Below are positions 46,848 through 60,123 of a stretch of 64,000 bases of DNA, in pieces. A model generated the notes under the pieces. It ran no database searches. It saw only the letters and a program-made list of their open reading frames with translations, and was not told the DNA's origin. Positions within the stretch are counted from its first letter, which is position 1, and each line of letters opens with the position of its first letter. The DNA is from Pseudomonas fluorescens (lineage in GTDB: Bacteria; Pseudomonadota; Gammaproteobacteria; Pseudomonadales; Pseudomonadaceae), in assembly GCF_902498185.1 (NCBI RefSeq), contig NZ_CABVIX010000014.1:1-64000 (forward strand), given 5' to 3'. Position numbers and translations under genes: made by a program.

Positions 46848-48188
46848 TCAAACGCAAACTTCACCAACAAGTTTTGCCAGAGCCTCGGCATGGCCGCGAA
46901 CCTGGTTTTCGTCGTCGCCTTCGACCATCACGCGAACCAATGGCTCGGTGCCGGACTTACGCAGTAACACGCGACCACGACCGGCCATCGCCTCGGTGAC
47001 CTTGGCGCTGGCTTCCTGCACCGACGGATGCTCCAGCGGGTCGACCGTGCTTGCGCCGTAGCGCACGTTGATCAGCACCTGCGGGCACTTGCGCAACGCC
47101 TGGCGGGCCTGCGCCAGCGTCTCTCCACGGCGCTTCAGGGCCATCAGCACCTGCAGCGCGGCGATGATCGCATCGCCTGTGGTGGTGTGGTTGCAGCACA
47201 CCACATGGCCGGAGTTCTCGCCACCGAGCTGCCAGTTGCGCTCGAGCAGTTCAGCCATGACATAACGGTCGCCGACCTTGGCCCGCACGAACGGAATATC
47301 CAGGTCCTTGAGCGCAAGCTCGAGGCCGAGGTTGCTCATCAGTGTGCCAACGACGCCGCCCTGCAGCTTGTTGCGCTCGTGCAGGTCGCGGGCGATGACA
47401 TAGAGCAGCTCGTCGCCATCGACGATGGCGCCAGTGTGGTCGACCATCAGCACGCGGTCACCGTCGCCGTCGAAGGCGATACCGAGGTCCGCATGGCCGA
47501 CCAGTACGGCGGCCTGCAGCGACTCGATATGGGTCGACCCGCAGCCTTCGTTGATGTTCAGGCCGTCGGGCTGGGCGTGCAGCACCGTGACCTGGGCACC
47601 GAGCTCGCGGAAGACGCTGGGAGCCACCTTGTAGGTCGCCCCGTGGGCGCAGTCGATCACCAGCTTGAGGCCGGCGAAATCGGTGCTGCTGGGCACGCTG
47701 CTCTTGCAGAACTCGATGTAGCGGCCCGCGGCGTCGTTGATACGCGACACCTTGCCCAGCTTGCCCGACTCGACGACGGTCATGGGCTGGTCGAGCAGCT
47801 CTTCGATCATCAACTCGATATCGTCGGGCAGCTTGGTGCCCTGCCCCGAGAAGAACTTGATGCCATTGTCATCGTGCGGATTGTGCGAGGCACTGATGAC
47901 AATGCCTGCTTCGGCGTGGAAGGTGCGGGTCAGGTAGGCGATCGCCGGTGTCGGCATCGGCCCAAGGAGCATTACATCAGCGCCTGCGGCGGACAGGCCG
48001 GCCTCGAGCGCGGATTCGAACATGTACCCCGAGATGCGCGTGTCCTTGCCTACAAGAACGCGGCAGGCGCCCTGCTTGCGGAAGGCCATGCCTGCCGCCC
48101 AGCCGAGCTTAAGCATGAAATCAGGCGTGATGGGAAACTCGCCCACGCGCCCACGAATACCATCGGTACCAAAATATTTTCTGCTCAT
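46848..48188 (-). CDS. glmM: Phosphoglucosamine mutase
   Basis: Converts glucosamine-6-phosphate to glucosamine-1-phosphate for peptidoglycan and LPS. The 446 residues contain the phosphoserine loop ISASHNPHDDNGIKFF (serine about 101), the metal site FDGDGDRVLM and the sugar-binding GENSGHV. It starts 17 bases after folP, as in the ftsH-folP-glmM cluster of E. coli. Confidence 0.98.
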   Translation of the reverse strand: MSRKYFGTDGIRGRVGEFPITPDFMLKLGWAAGMAFRKQGACRVLVGKDTRISGYMFESALEAGLSAAGADVMLLGPMPTPAIAYLTRTFHAEAGIVISASHNPHDDNGIKFFSGQGTKLPDDIELMIEELLDQPMTVVESGKLGKVSRINDAAGRYIEFCKSSVPSSTDFAGLKLVIDCAHGATYKVAPSVFRELGAQVTVLHAQPDGLNINEGCGSTHIESLQAAVLVGHADLGIAFDGDGDRVLMVDHTGAIVDGDELLYVIARDLHERNKLQGGVVGTLMSNLGLELALKDLDIPFVRAKVGDRYVMAELLERNWQLGGENSGHVVCCNHTTTGDAIIAALQVLMALKRRGETLAQARQALRKCPQVLINVRYGASTVDPLEHPSVQEASAKVTEAMAGRGRVLLRKSGTEPLVRVMVEGDDENQVRGHAEALAKLVGEVCV

Positions 48189-48205
48189 AGGGGCTCCAAT
48201 CTTTT

Positions 48206-49057
48206 TTATTCGGCGTCTTGCACCGCAGCGATCATGCGCACTACATCCACGGTCTCGGCCACGTCATGAACGCGAAGAATACTCGCGCCCCTGGTCATGG
48301 CCAGCGCCGCCAGCGCCAGGCTGCCGTAAAGCCGCTCTTCGACCGGACGATCCAGCGTCAGGCCGATCATGCTCTTGCGTGAAACCCCCACCAGTAGCGG
48401 GCGCCCCAGGCGATAGAGTGCTTCCATGTGCTTGAACAGGCTCAGGTTGTGCGCCAGGGTCTTGGCGAAACCGAAGCCTGGATCAAGGATGATCCGTTGT
48501 GCGTCGATACCCACTGCCGCGCAGGCAGCCATACGACCTCCAAGATAGCGCGTCACGTCGGCGGTCACATCCTCATAATGAGGATTGTCCTGCATGGTGC
48601 CCGGCTCGCCGCGCATGTGCATCAGGCACACCGGCAAGCCGGTAGCGGCCGCGGCATCCAGGGCGCCATCGCGCTCCAGGCCTCGCACGTCGTTGATCAG
48701 CCCCGCACCCAGGCGGGCGACTTCGCGCATCACGGCAGGGGTCGAGGTATCGACCGAGATGACCACATCCAGACTGGCGTTGATGGCCTCGACAATCGGC
48801 GCGACGCGCTCGAGTTCCTCGACCGGAGATACGACACGTGCCCCGGGCCGCGTGGACTCGCCACCGACATCGATCAGCGTCGCTCCCGCCGCAGCCATGG
48901 CCTCGGCATGACGCAGGGCCGCATCACGCTGGTTGAAGCGGCCGCCGTCGGAGAAGGAGTCTGGAGTGATATTGAGAATACCCATGACATGGGTACGTGA
49001 CAAATCAAGAACCCGGTTGCCGCAAGGCAACCGGGTCGGGTACTGCTGTGAGCTCAT
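48206..49057 (-). CDS. folP: Dihydropteroate synthase
   Basis: Condenses p-aminobenzoate with the pterin diphosphate made by FolK; target of sulfonamides. The 283-residue barrel shows MGILNITPDSFSDGG, the VGGESTRPGA loop and DPGFGFAKTLAHN. The Thr-Arg-Pro-Gly loop has the standard sequence, so nothing suggests sulfonamide resistance. It lies eight bases after ftsH. Confidence 0.97.
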   Translation of the reverse strand: MSSQQYPTRLPCGNRVLDLSRTHVMGILNITPDSFSDGGRFNQRDAALRHAEAMAAAGATLIDVGGESTRPGARVVSPVEELERVAPIVEAINASLDVVISVDTSTPAVMREVARLGAGLINDVRGLERDGALDAAAATGLPVCLMHMRGEPGTMQDNPHYEDVTADVTRYLGGRMAACAAVGIDAQRIILDPGFGFAKTLAHNLSLFKHMEALYRLGRPLLVGVSRKSMIGLTLDRPVEERLYGSLALAALAMTRGASILRVHDVAETVDVVRMIAAVQDAE

Positions 49058-49065
49058 AGGTGCCC

Positions 49066-50979
<1,914 letters not shown>

Positions 50980-51181
50980 TTAGCTACCCTCTGAGGTCGG
51001 CGCACGACGCAGCCGTGCCTCGCATGATATTCACCGGCCTAACTTACTACATTACCTACGCATACGCAGGTGCCGTCTGTAACCCTTTGTGAACCTAGAC
51101 TACACGATGTTCAGCCAAGTCAGACAGGACACCCGATTGGAATAAACTATCGGATGCCGCGAAAGCCGTCGAACCACCGCC

Positions 51182-51805
51182 TTACTCGCCGCGATATCCC
51201 CTCGCCATCAGGTACTGCTCGCGCGAACGGTCGCGCGATGAGTCAGGCTTGATCATCGTGACCTTCTCGAACTTCTTGCGAGTGTCCTTGAGATAAACAT
51301 CAAAGCCTTCGCCCTGGAAGATCTTGATCACGAAATCGCCACCTGGCTTGAGTACGCGAGTCGCGAGATCCAGCGCCAGTTCACAGAGGAACATGGCCTT
51401 GGGGATATCCACTTCAGGCGTACCACTCATATTGGGGGCCATATCGGAAATCACAAGGTCCACATGCGTGTCGCCGACCGCTTCGAGGATCTGCGCCAGC
51501 ACTTCGTCCTGGGTAAAGTCGCCCTGGATGAAGTTGACGTCCGGAATGCTGTCCATTTCCAGGATATCGGATGCGATCAGGCGGCCCTGGCCACCGATCA
51601 GCCGGCTGGTCACCTGCGACCAGCCTCCAGGCGCGGCGCCCAGGTCGATCACGCTCATGCCTGGGCGGATGATCCGGTACTTGTCCTGGATTTCGAGCAG
51701 TTTGTAGCTCGCACGCGAGCGGTAACCATCCTTTTGCGCCTTCTTGACGTAAGGATCGTTGAAGTGTTCTTTCAGCCAACCAAGGCTTGTCTTGGAACGC
51801 GCCAT
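51182..51805 (-). CDS. rlmE: 23S rRNA 2'-O-methyltransferase (U2552)
   Basis: RlmE/RrmJ/FtsJ methylates U2552 of 23S rRNA and is a heat-shock protein in E. coli. The 207 residues have the SAM site VIDLGAAPGGWSQV (about 52-65) and the K-D-K-E tetrad: Lys38 region, Asp in VISDMAPNMSG, Lys in DFVIKIFQGEGF, and Glu near the C-terminus. It is upstream of ftsH as in E. coli, but with a 202-base gap, so ftsH has room for its own promoter. Confidence 0.97.
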   Translation of the reverse strand: MARSKTSLGWLKEHFNDPYVKKAQKDGYRSRASYKLLEIQDKYRIIRPGMSVIDLGAAPGGWSQVTSRLIGGQGRLIASDILEMDSIPDVNFIQGDFTQDEVLAQILEAVGDTHVDLVISDMAPNMSGTPEVDIPKAMFLCELALDLATRVLKPGGDFVIKIFQGEGFDVYLKDTRKKFEKVTMIKPDSSRDRSREQYLMARGYRGE

Positions 51806-51908
51806 TGGGCACCTCGATGATTAGGGTTCGTGATTGACTGGGCGGAGTCACGAGCCCTCGGGTAAAATAGCCGCCAATTTTACAGAATCAGACGAAAAGG
51901 GTCAGATT

Positions 51909-52217
51909 ATGCCGCTCAATAACGAGCAGAAGAAGCAGTACAAGTCCATTGGTCATGACCTGAAGCCGGTCCTGATCGTTGCCGGCAACGGCCTGACCGA
52001 AGGTGTGGTCGCCGAGCTGGAACGCGCGCTGGTCGATCATGAACTGATCAAGGTCGAGATCCGCTCCGAAGACCGCGAAGAACGTGCCGCCGCAATTGCC
52101 GCACTGTGCAAGGCCGGCCGGGCCGAGCTGGTACAGACCATCGGCAAGAAAGCGCTGATCTACCGCAAGAACCCGCAGCCCAACAAGCAATTGTCGAACA
52201 TCCACCGCTACAAGTGA
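51909..52217 (+). CDS. yhbY: YhbY family RNA-binding protein
   Basis: A 102-residue CRS1-YhbY domain protein that associates with pre-50S subunits: KKQYKSIGHDLKPVLIVAGNGLTEGVVAELERAL is the diagnostic region, given here by its parts KKQYKSIGHDLKPV and NGLTEGV. It is divergent from rlmE, the conserved gammaproteobacterial arrangement. The ATG at 51909 has AAAAGGG upstream. It converges on the DUF4149 gene with 12 bases between; a CCGGTCAG/CTGACCGG stem at 52226-52255 overlaps the end of that gene. Confidence 0.93.
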   Translation: MPLNNEQKKQYKSIGHDLKPVLIVAGNGLTEGVVAELERALVDHELIKVEIRSEDREERAAAIAALCKAGRAELVQTIGKKALIYRKNPQPNKQLSNIHRYK

Positions 52218-52229
52218 TAGCGGATCCGG

Positions 52230-52676
52230 TCAGCGGCGCAAGCGCGCCCTGACCGGGACCGGCTGGGCCACCAGCACGATTCCACTGAAGCCCAGCACCA
52301 GGAAACAGAACATCTGCCAGCGCTCGCCCACGGAAATCCCGTAGCGCAGCGTGTAGTAGCTGACGCAGGCAGCAAAGCCCAGCAACAGCATCTGGCCGCG
52401 AAACTGCTGCCACCAGGCCGCCAGGCCGTCTACCCTCGCCAGCACTGCCAACTGGGTCATCAAGCCAAGCAAGGCCACGCCGATCAACCAGCGGTCGATC
52501 TGCGCAGCCACGTCCTGGACCAGCAACGGCGCCAGGCCACTGACTTTCAGCGCAGGCACCAGCCCCACGTGAAACACCCACAGGCCACCGACCCAGAAAA
52601 CCTGGGCCAGTTGCCAGAGGATGCCCTCGAGGGCCGGCGCCCGAAGGCGCCTGTCAGAGATGCTTGACTTCGACAA
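52230..52676 (-). CDS. DUF4149 family membrane protein
   Basis: A small inner-membrane protein with about four hydrophobic segments (ILWQLAQVFWVGGLWVFHVG; WLIGVALLGLMTQLAVLA; MLLLGFAACVSYYTL; WQMFCFLVLGFSGIVLVA). It has no known function. The start is uncertain: no ATG or GTG exists between the greA stop and the first helix. A TTG at 52676 inside greA gives 148 residues (MSKSSISDRRLRAP) and a 23-base overlap; an ATC at 52661 is another possibility. Translation coupled to greA is likely. Confidence 0.75.
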   Translation of the reverse strand: MSKSSISDRRLRAPALEGILWQLAQVFWVGGLWVFHVGLVPALKVSGLAPLLVQDVAAQIDRWLIGVALLGLMTQLAVLARVDGLAAWWQQFRGQMLLLGFAACVSYYTLRYGISVGERWQMFCFLVLGFSGIVLVAQPVPVRARLRR

Positions 52677-53126
52677 TCTCGTACTCGACCGTGCCGTTTG
52701 GCGTCTTGACGACCACGACATCACCTTCTTCCTTGCCGATGATGGCACGGGCGATTGGCGCACCGGCCGACAGCTTGCCACGCTTGATGTCGGCTTCGTC
52801 CTCGCCAACGATCTGGTAGGTCACGCGATCGTCGGTCTCGGTGTTGGCCAGTTCGACAGTCGTGCCGAAGATCACCTTGCCCGTGTGGGCAATGGTGGTC
52901 ACGTCGATCACCACCGAGTTCTGCAGGCGGCCTTCGATATCGCGGATACGTGCCTCGACCATGCCCTGCTCCTCACGGGCGGCATGGTACTCGGCGTTTT
53001 CCTTGAGATCGCCCAGCTCGCGCGCTTCGCCAATGGCTTGGCTGAGGCGCGGGCGCTCGGTCTTGCTCAGGAAGGTCAGTTCTTCTTCCAGGGCGCGGGC
53101 GCCCTGGACGGTCATCGGGTACTTGA

Positions 53127-53130
<4 letters not shown>
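52654..53130 (-). CDS. greA: Transcription elongation factor GreA
   Basis: Rescues backtracked RNA polymerase by stimulating transcript cleavage. The 158 residues have the N-terminal coiled coil with the acidic tip (around LGDLKENAEYHAAREEQ) and the C-terminal FKBP-like domain ending in VEYEIVEVKHL. Its ATG overlaps the carB stop by four bases, so it belongs to the carA-carB-greA operon, as reported for P. aeruginosa. Confidence 0.97.
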
Positions 53131-56348
<3,218 letters not shown>

Positions 56349-56455
56349 GGGTTGTCACTCAAATCCGCAGGTCAGTCGGCTAGCCGTCTTGAACATTCTT
56401 GGTCAGGCGCATCCGGACGCGGGCAGTGCCGGTCCGGGGCCTTGTCGCAGGATGC

Positions 56456-57592
56456 TCAGCGGCGCTTGGCCATGGCATCGATGAAACGATCGAACAGTGG
56501 CGCGACATCAGTCGGGCCTGGGCTCGCTTCAGGGTGACCCTGGAAGCTGAACGCGCTCTTGTCGGTGAGCTCGATACCCTGCAGGGTGCCGTCGAACAGC
56601 GACTTGTGGATGGCGCGGACATTGCCCGGCAAGGTAGCTTCGTCGACGGCGAAGCCGTGGTTCTGGCTGGTGATCATGACCACGCCCGAATCCAGGTCCT
56701 GGACCGGGTGGTTGGCACCATGGTGGCCGTGGCCCATCTTGACGGTCTTGGCGCCTGCGGCCAAGGCCAGCAGCTGGTGACCGAGGCAGATGCCGAATAC
56801 CGGGATGTCGGTTTCCAGGATGTCCTTGATCGCCTTGATCGCGTAGTCGCAAGGCTCTGGATCGCCCGGGCCGTTGGACAGGAACACGCCGTCCGGATTC
56901 AGCGCCAGGACTTCGCTTGCCGGCGTCTGGGCAGGCACCACGGTCAGACGGCAGCCACGGGCGACCAGCATGCGCAGGATGTTCACCTTGACGCCGTAGT
57001 CGAAGGCGACCACGTGGTGCGGCAGGTCTGCGGCTTCGATGGTCGGGTGACTGTCGGACTGCAGGTTCCAGACGGTGGAGCGCCACTCGTAGGCTTTCTT
57101 GGTGCTGACTTTCTTGGCCAGGTCCATGCCCTTGAGGCCTGGGAAGCCGCGCGCCGCGGCGATGGCCGCCTCTTCGCTGATGTCGTCGCCAGCCATGATG
57201 CAGCCATTCTGCGCGCCCTTCTCACGCAGGATGCGGGTCAGGCGGCGAGTGTCGATGCCGGCGATCGCCACGACGTTGTTGGCCTTGAGGTACTCATCCA
57301 GCGGCATGGTGTTGCGCCAGTTGCTGGCGAGCAGCGGCAGGTCGCGGATCACCAGGCCGGCCGCCCATACGCGGTCGGACTCGGCGTCTTCAGGGGTGGT
57401 GCCGGTGTTGCCGATGTGCGGGTAAGTCAGGGTAACGATCTGCTGGGCGTAGGAAGGGTCGGTCAGGATTTCCTGGTAGCCGGTCATTGCGGTGTTGAAC
57501 ACCACCTCACCAACGGTCTGACCGTCGGCTCCGATGGCTTCACCGCGAAAAATGCTGCCATCGGCAAGGGCGAGTATGGCTGGCTTAGTCAA
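56456..57592 (-). CDS. carA: Carbamoyl-phosphate synthase small subunit
   Basis: Glutaminase subunit that delivers ammonia to CarB. The 378 residues have the CarA N-domain and a class I amidotransferase domain with nucleophile cysteine in FGICLGHQLLALAAG (about 268) and the HPEASPGP histidine/glutamate pair near the end. The start codon is TTG at 57592, supported by GGAGGT five bases upstream and by homology of MTKPAILALADGS. A rare start is also used in E. coli carA. Confidence 0.96.
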   Translation of the reverse strand: MTKPAILALADGSIFRGEAIGADGQTVGEVVFNTAMTGYQEILTDPSYAQQIVTLTYPHIGNTGTTPEDAESDRVWAAGLVIRDLPLLASNWRNTMPLDEYLKANNVVAIAGIDTRRLTRILREKGAQNGCIMAGDDISEEAAIAAARGFPGLKGMDLAKKVSTKKAYEWRSTVWNLQSDSHPTIEAADLPHHVVAFDYGVKVNILRMLVARGCRLTVVPAQTPASEVLALNPDGVFLSNGPGDPEPCDYAIKAIKDILETDIPVFGICLGHQLLALAAGAKTVKMGHGHHGANHPVQDLDSGVVMITSQNHGFAVDEATLPGNVRAIHKSLFDGTLQGIELTDKSAFSFQGHPEASPGPTDVAPLFDRFIDAMAKRR

Positions 57593-57636
57593 GAAGACCT
57601 CCCGTAAATCAAGCCTGAAGGGGCGATCGCAGGTTG

Positions 57637-57672
57637 CAAAAAAGCGGAATGACGTATGAACGTCACCCCGCT
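57637..57672 (-). terminator. Attenuator-like terminator in the carA leader
   Basis: On the minus strand AGCGGGGTGACG, a short loop and CGTCATTCCGCT form a 12-bp stem (one G-T or mismatch) followed by six T. It ends 45 bases before the carA start. A candidate promoter upstream has -10 TATAAG at 57729-57724 with a weak -35. A four-codon frame, ATG AAA GCG GGG TGA, reads into the stem. It may be the dapB terminator or a carA attenuator; the position downstream of a possible promoter favours attenuation. Confidence 0.7.
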
Positions 57673-57839
57673 TTCATGTGCTGAATAATCTGCGCGCTTT
57701 TAGTGGACACACTAAAGCTGTAGCTTATAGGAAACCGATTTTTTGGTCTACCATGGATGTGCCCTTAAAACACAGGATTGCGACAATTCCTGGACAGCGG
57801 CGCCCCCTTGCTGCGGTTCGGCGTCCTGCCAAGCCCGCC

Positions 57840-57922
57840 TGAGGGAGCGCTTTAGCCGCGAAGAGGTTGATGCGGTGCCTGGACCGGCTTCGCCGGTGTT
57901 CGCGGCTTAAGCCGCTTCCACA
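57840..57922. repeat. REPIN element, copy 3
   Basis: GGGAGCGCTTTAGCCGCGAA on the left mirrors TTCGCGGCTTAAGCCGCTTC on the right, around a hairpin ACCGGCTTCGCCGGT. It differs from copies 1 and 2 by paired changes in both arms (CAG/CTG to TTA/TAA), so the stem is preserved. It sits downstream of dapB in the gap before carA. Confidence 0.9.
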
Positions 57923-57973
57923 GATCCGGCACTGGCCCCTGGGACCGAGCCAACCTCCCAGAGGTACAGCGAT

Positions 57974-58777
57974 TCACCGCAGGTCCAGCACATCCTGCAT
58001 GTCATACAGCCCAGGCGCACGGCCATCGAGCCACAGGGCAGCCCGCACCGCACCCTTGGCGAAGGTCATGCGGCTCGACGCCTTGTGGGTGATCTCGACA
58101 CGCTCGCCGTCGGCGGCGAACAGCACGGTGTGATCGCCCACGATGTCGCCGGCACGCACGGTGGCGAAACCGATGGTCTGGCGATCACGCGCGCCGGTCT
58201 GGCCTTCGCGGTCGTACACGGCCACTTCCTGCAAGTCACGCCCCAGTGCCTGGGCAACCACTTCACCCATGCGCAGCGCGGTACCCGAAGGTGCGTCGAC
58301 CTTGTGACGATGGTGGGCTTCGATGATCTCGATGTCCACTTCGTCAGCCAATACCCGCGCCGCCGTATCCAGCAGCTTGAGGCACAGGTTGACGCCAACG
58401 CTGAAATTGGCGGCGAAGACGATCGGGATATCCTTGCCCGCCTCGGCCAGCAGGTGTTTCTCCTCGGCGGTGAAACCCGTGGTGCCGATGATCATCGCCT
58501 TGCCCGCCTTGCGGCAGAACGCCAGGTTCTTCAGGGTCACCGAAGGATGAGTGAAGTCGATCAATACATCGAACTCGTCGCTCACCTTGGCCAGGTCGCC
58601 CGACAGCGGAACGCCGATACGTCCCAGCGCTGCCAGCTCACCGGCATCGGCGCCCACCAGGGTGCTGTCCGGACGATCGATGGCAGCCGTGAGGCCTGCG
58701 CCTGGAGTCTGTTGCACGGCCTCGACCAGGGTCTTGCCCATTCGTCCTGCCGCGCCCATTACCGCGATACGTCGCAT
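57974..58777 (-). CDS. dapB: 4-hydroxy-tetrahydrodipicolinate reductase
   Basis: Reduces the dapA product on the way to diaminopimelate and lysine. The 267 residues start with the nucleotide-binding GAAGRMGKTLVE and carry the catalytic IIEAHHRHKVDAPSGTALRMG with its histidine pair and lysine. AAAAGGA precedes the ATG. It is 12 bases after dnaJ, so heat-shock transcripts can extend into it. Confidence 0.97.
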   Translation of the reverse strand: MRRIAVMGAAGRMGKTLVEAVQQTPGAGLTAAIDRPDSTLVGADAGELAALGRIGVPLSGDLAKVSDEFDVLIDFTHPSVTLKNLAFCRKAGKAMIIGTTGFTAEEKHLLAEAGKDIPIVFAANFSVGVNLCLKLLDTAARVLADEVDIEIIEAHHRHKVDAPSGTALRMGEVVAQALGRDLQEVAVYDREGQTGARDRQTIGFATVRAGDIVGDHTVLFAADGERVEITHKASSRMTFAKGAVRAALWLDGRAPGLYDMQDVLDLR

Positions 58778-58789
58778 AAGCCGTTCCTT

Positions 58790-59914
58790 TTACAAATCGC
58801 CGAAGAAGCGCTTCACGCCTTCGAACCAGCCATTGGCCTTGGGCGAGTGGGAGCTGTCGCCCTCGAGCGAGTCACGAAACTCTTCAAGCAGTTCGCGCTG
58901 ACGACGACTGAGGTTTACCGGGGTTTCCACCGCAACGCGGCACATCAGGTCACCCGCCGCACCACCGCGCACAGGCGCTACGCCCTTGCCGCGCAGGCGG
59001 AACTGCTTGCCGGTCTGGGTGCCCTCGGGGATCTTGAGCTTGACCCGGCCATCGAGGGTCGGCACTTCCAGTTCGCCACCCAGGGCAGCGTCGGTGTAGC
59101 TGATCGGTACTTCGCAGTACAGGTGCTTGCCGTCACGCTGGAAGATCGCATGCTCACGCACACTGATGACCACGTACAGGTCGCCAGTCGGACCACCCTG
59201 GGCGCCCGCCTCGCCTTCGCCAGACAGGCGAATGCGGTCACCGGTGTCGACACCGGCCGGGACCTTGACCGAGAGGGTCTTGTACTCTTCGACACGGCCT
59301 TCGCCATGACAGGACGAGCACGGGTCGGTGATGATCTTGCCTTGGCCATGGCAACGCGGGCAGGTCTGCTGCACCGAGAAGAAGCCTTGCTGCATGCGCA
59401 CCTGGCCGATACCGCCGCACGTCGGGCAAGTCGACGGAGTCGAGCCCTTCTTGGCGCCCGAGCCATCGCACGGCGCGCAGTTGACCAGTGTCGGCACACG
59501 GATATTGACCGTGGTGCCGCGCACCGCTTCCTCCAGATTCAGCTCCAGAGTGTAGCGCAGGTCGCTGCCACGCGCGGCACCGCCACGCGAGCCGCCCCGG
59601 GCGCCACCGAAGAAATCGCTGAACACATCACCAAAGATGTCGGAGAAGTTGGCGTTGCCAAAGCCAGCACCGCCGCCACCCATGCTCGGGTCGACGCCCG
59701 CGTGGCCATACTGGTCGTACGCCGCGCGCTTGCTGGCATCGGACAACACTTCGTAGGCCTCGTTGGCCTCCTTGAACATGTCTTCCGACTCTTTGTCGCC
59801 CGGATTGCGGTCCGGGTGGTATTTCATCGCCAGGCGGCGATAAGCCTTCTTGAGGTCGCCTTCGCTGGCGCCACGCTCGACACCCAGGACCTCATAAAAA
59901 TCACGCTTTGCCAT
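58790..59914 (-). CDS. dnaJ: Chaperone DnaJ
   Basis: Hsp40 co-chaperone of DnaK. The 374 residues have a J domain with HPD (KYHPDRNPG, about residue 33), a Gly/Phe-rich linker (GGGGAGFGNANFSDIFGDVF), four zinc-binding CxxCxGxG repeats (CAPCDGSG, CPTCGGIG, CPRCHGQG, CSSCHGEG, about 145-200) and the substrate-binding C-domain. It is separated from dnaK by 209 bases, an unusually wide gap containing a hairpin. Confidence 0.98.
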   Translation of the reverse strand: MAKRDFYEVLGVERGASEGDLKKAYRRLAMKYHPDRNPGDKESEDMFKEANEAYEVLSDASKRAAYDQYGHAGVDPSMGGGGAGFGNANFSDIFGDVFSDFFGGARGGSRGGAARGSDLRYTLELNLEEAVRGTTVNIRVPTLVNCAPCDGSGAKKGSTPSTCPTCGGIGQVRMQQGFFSVQQTCPRCHGQGKIITDPCSSCHGEGRVEEYKTLSVKVPAGVDTGDRIRLSGEGEAGAQGGPTGDLYVVISVREHAIFQRDGKHLYCEVPISYTDAALGGELEVPTLDGRVKLKIPEGTQTGKQFRLRGKGVAPVRGGAAGDLMCRVAVETPVNLSRRQRELLEEFRDSLEGDSSHSPKANGWFEGVKRFFGDL

Positions 59915-60044
59915 AAGTCATTTGCACTCTTGAGGGCGTTCGGCAAACCTCTGCGCGTTCCGCGCCGTGCCGCCAGCACCTGCCGCCTCAGTCGAAAGAG
60001 CCCTGACAGATGCTGTAAAAATTCACGTATTCCAGACACGCCAA

Positions 60045-60064
60045 CGCGGGAGCAAGCCCCCGCG
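60045..60064 (-). terminator. Hairpin in the dnaK-dnaJ gap
   Basis: CGCGGG ... CCCGCG with inner GGC/GCT pairing forms an imperfect stem on either strand. Only TTGG follows on the minus strand, so it is a weak terminator at best. It may lower dnaJ expression relative to dnaK or mark a processing site. A second short palindrome (GGCCGGTTGGCC, 60092-60107 region) lies nearer dnaK. Confidence 0.4.
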
Positions 60065-60123
60065 CGGCGACATCCTACCAGTCGCCGCCCTAGAGCGGCC
60101 AACCGGCCGACAACCAGTAACGG

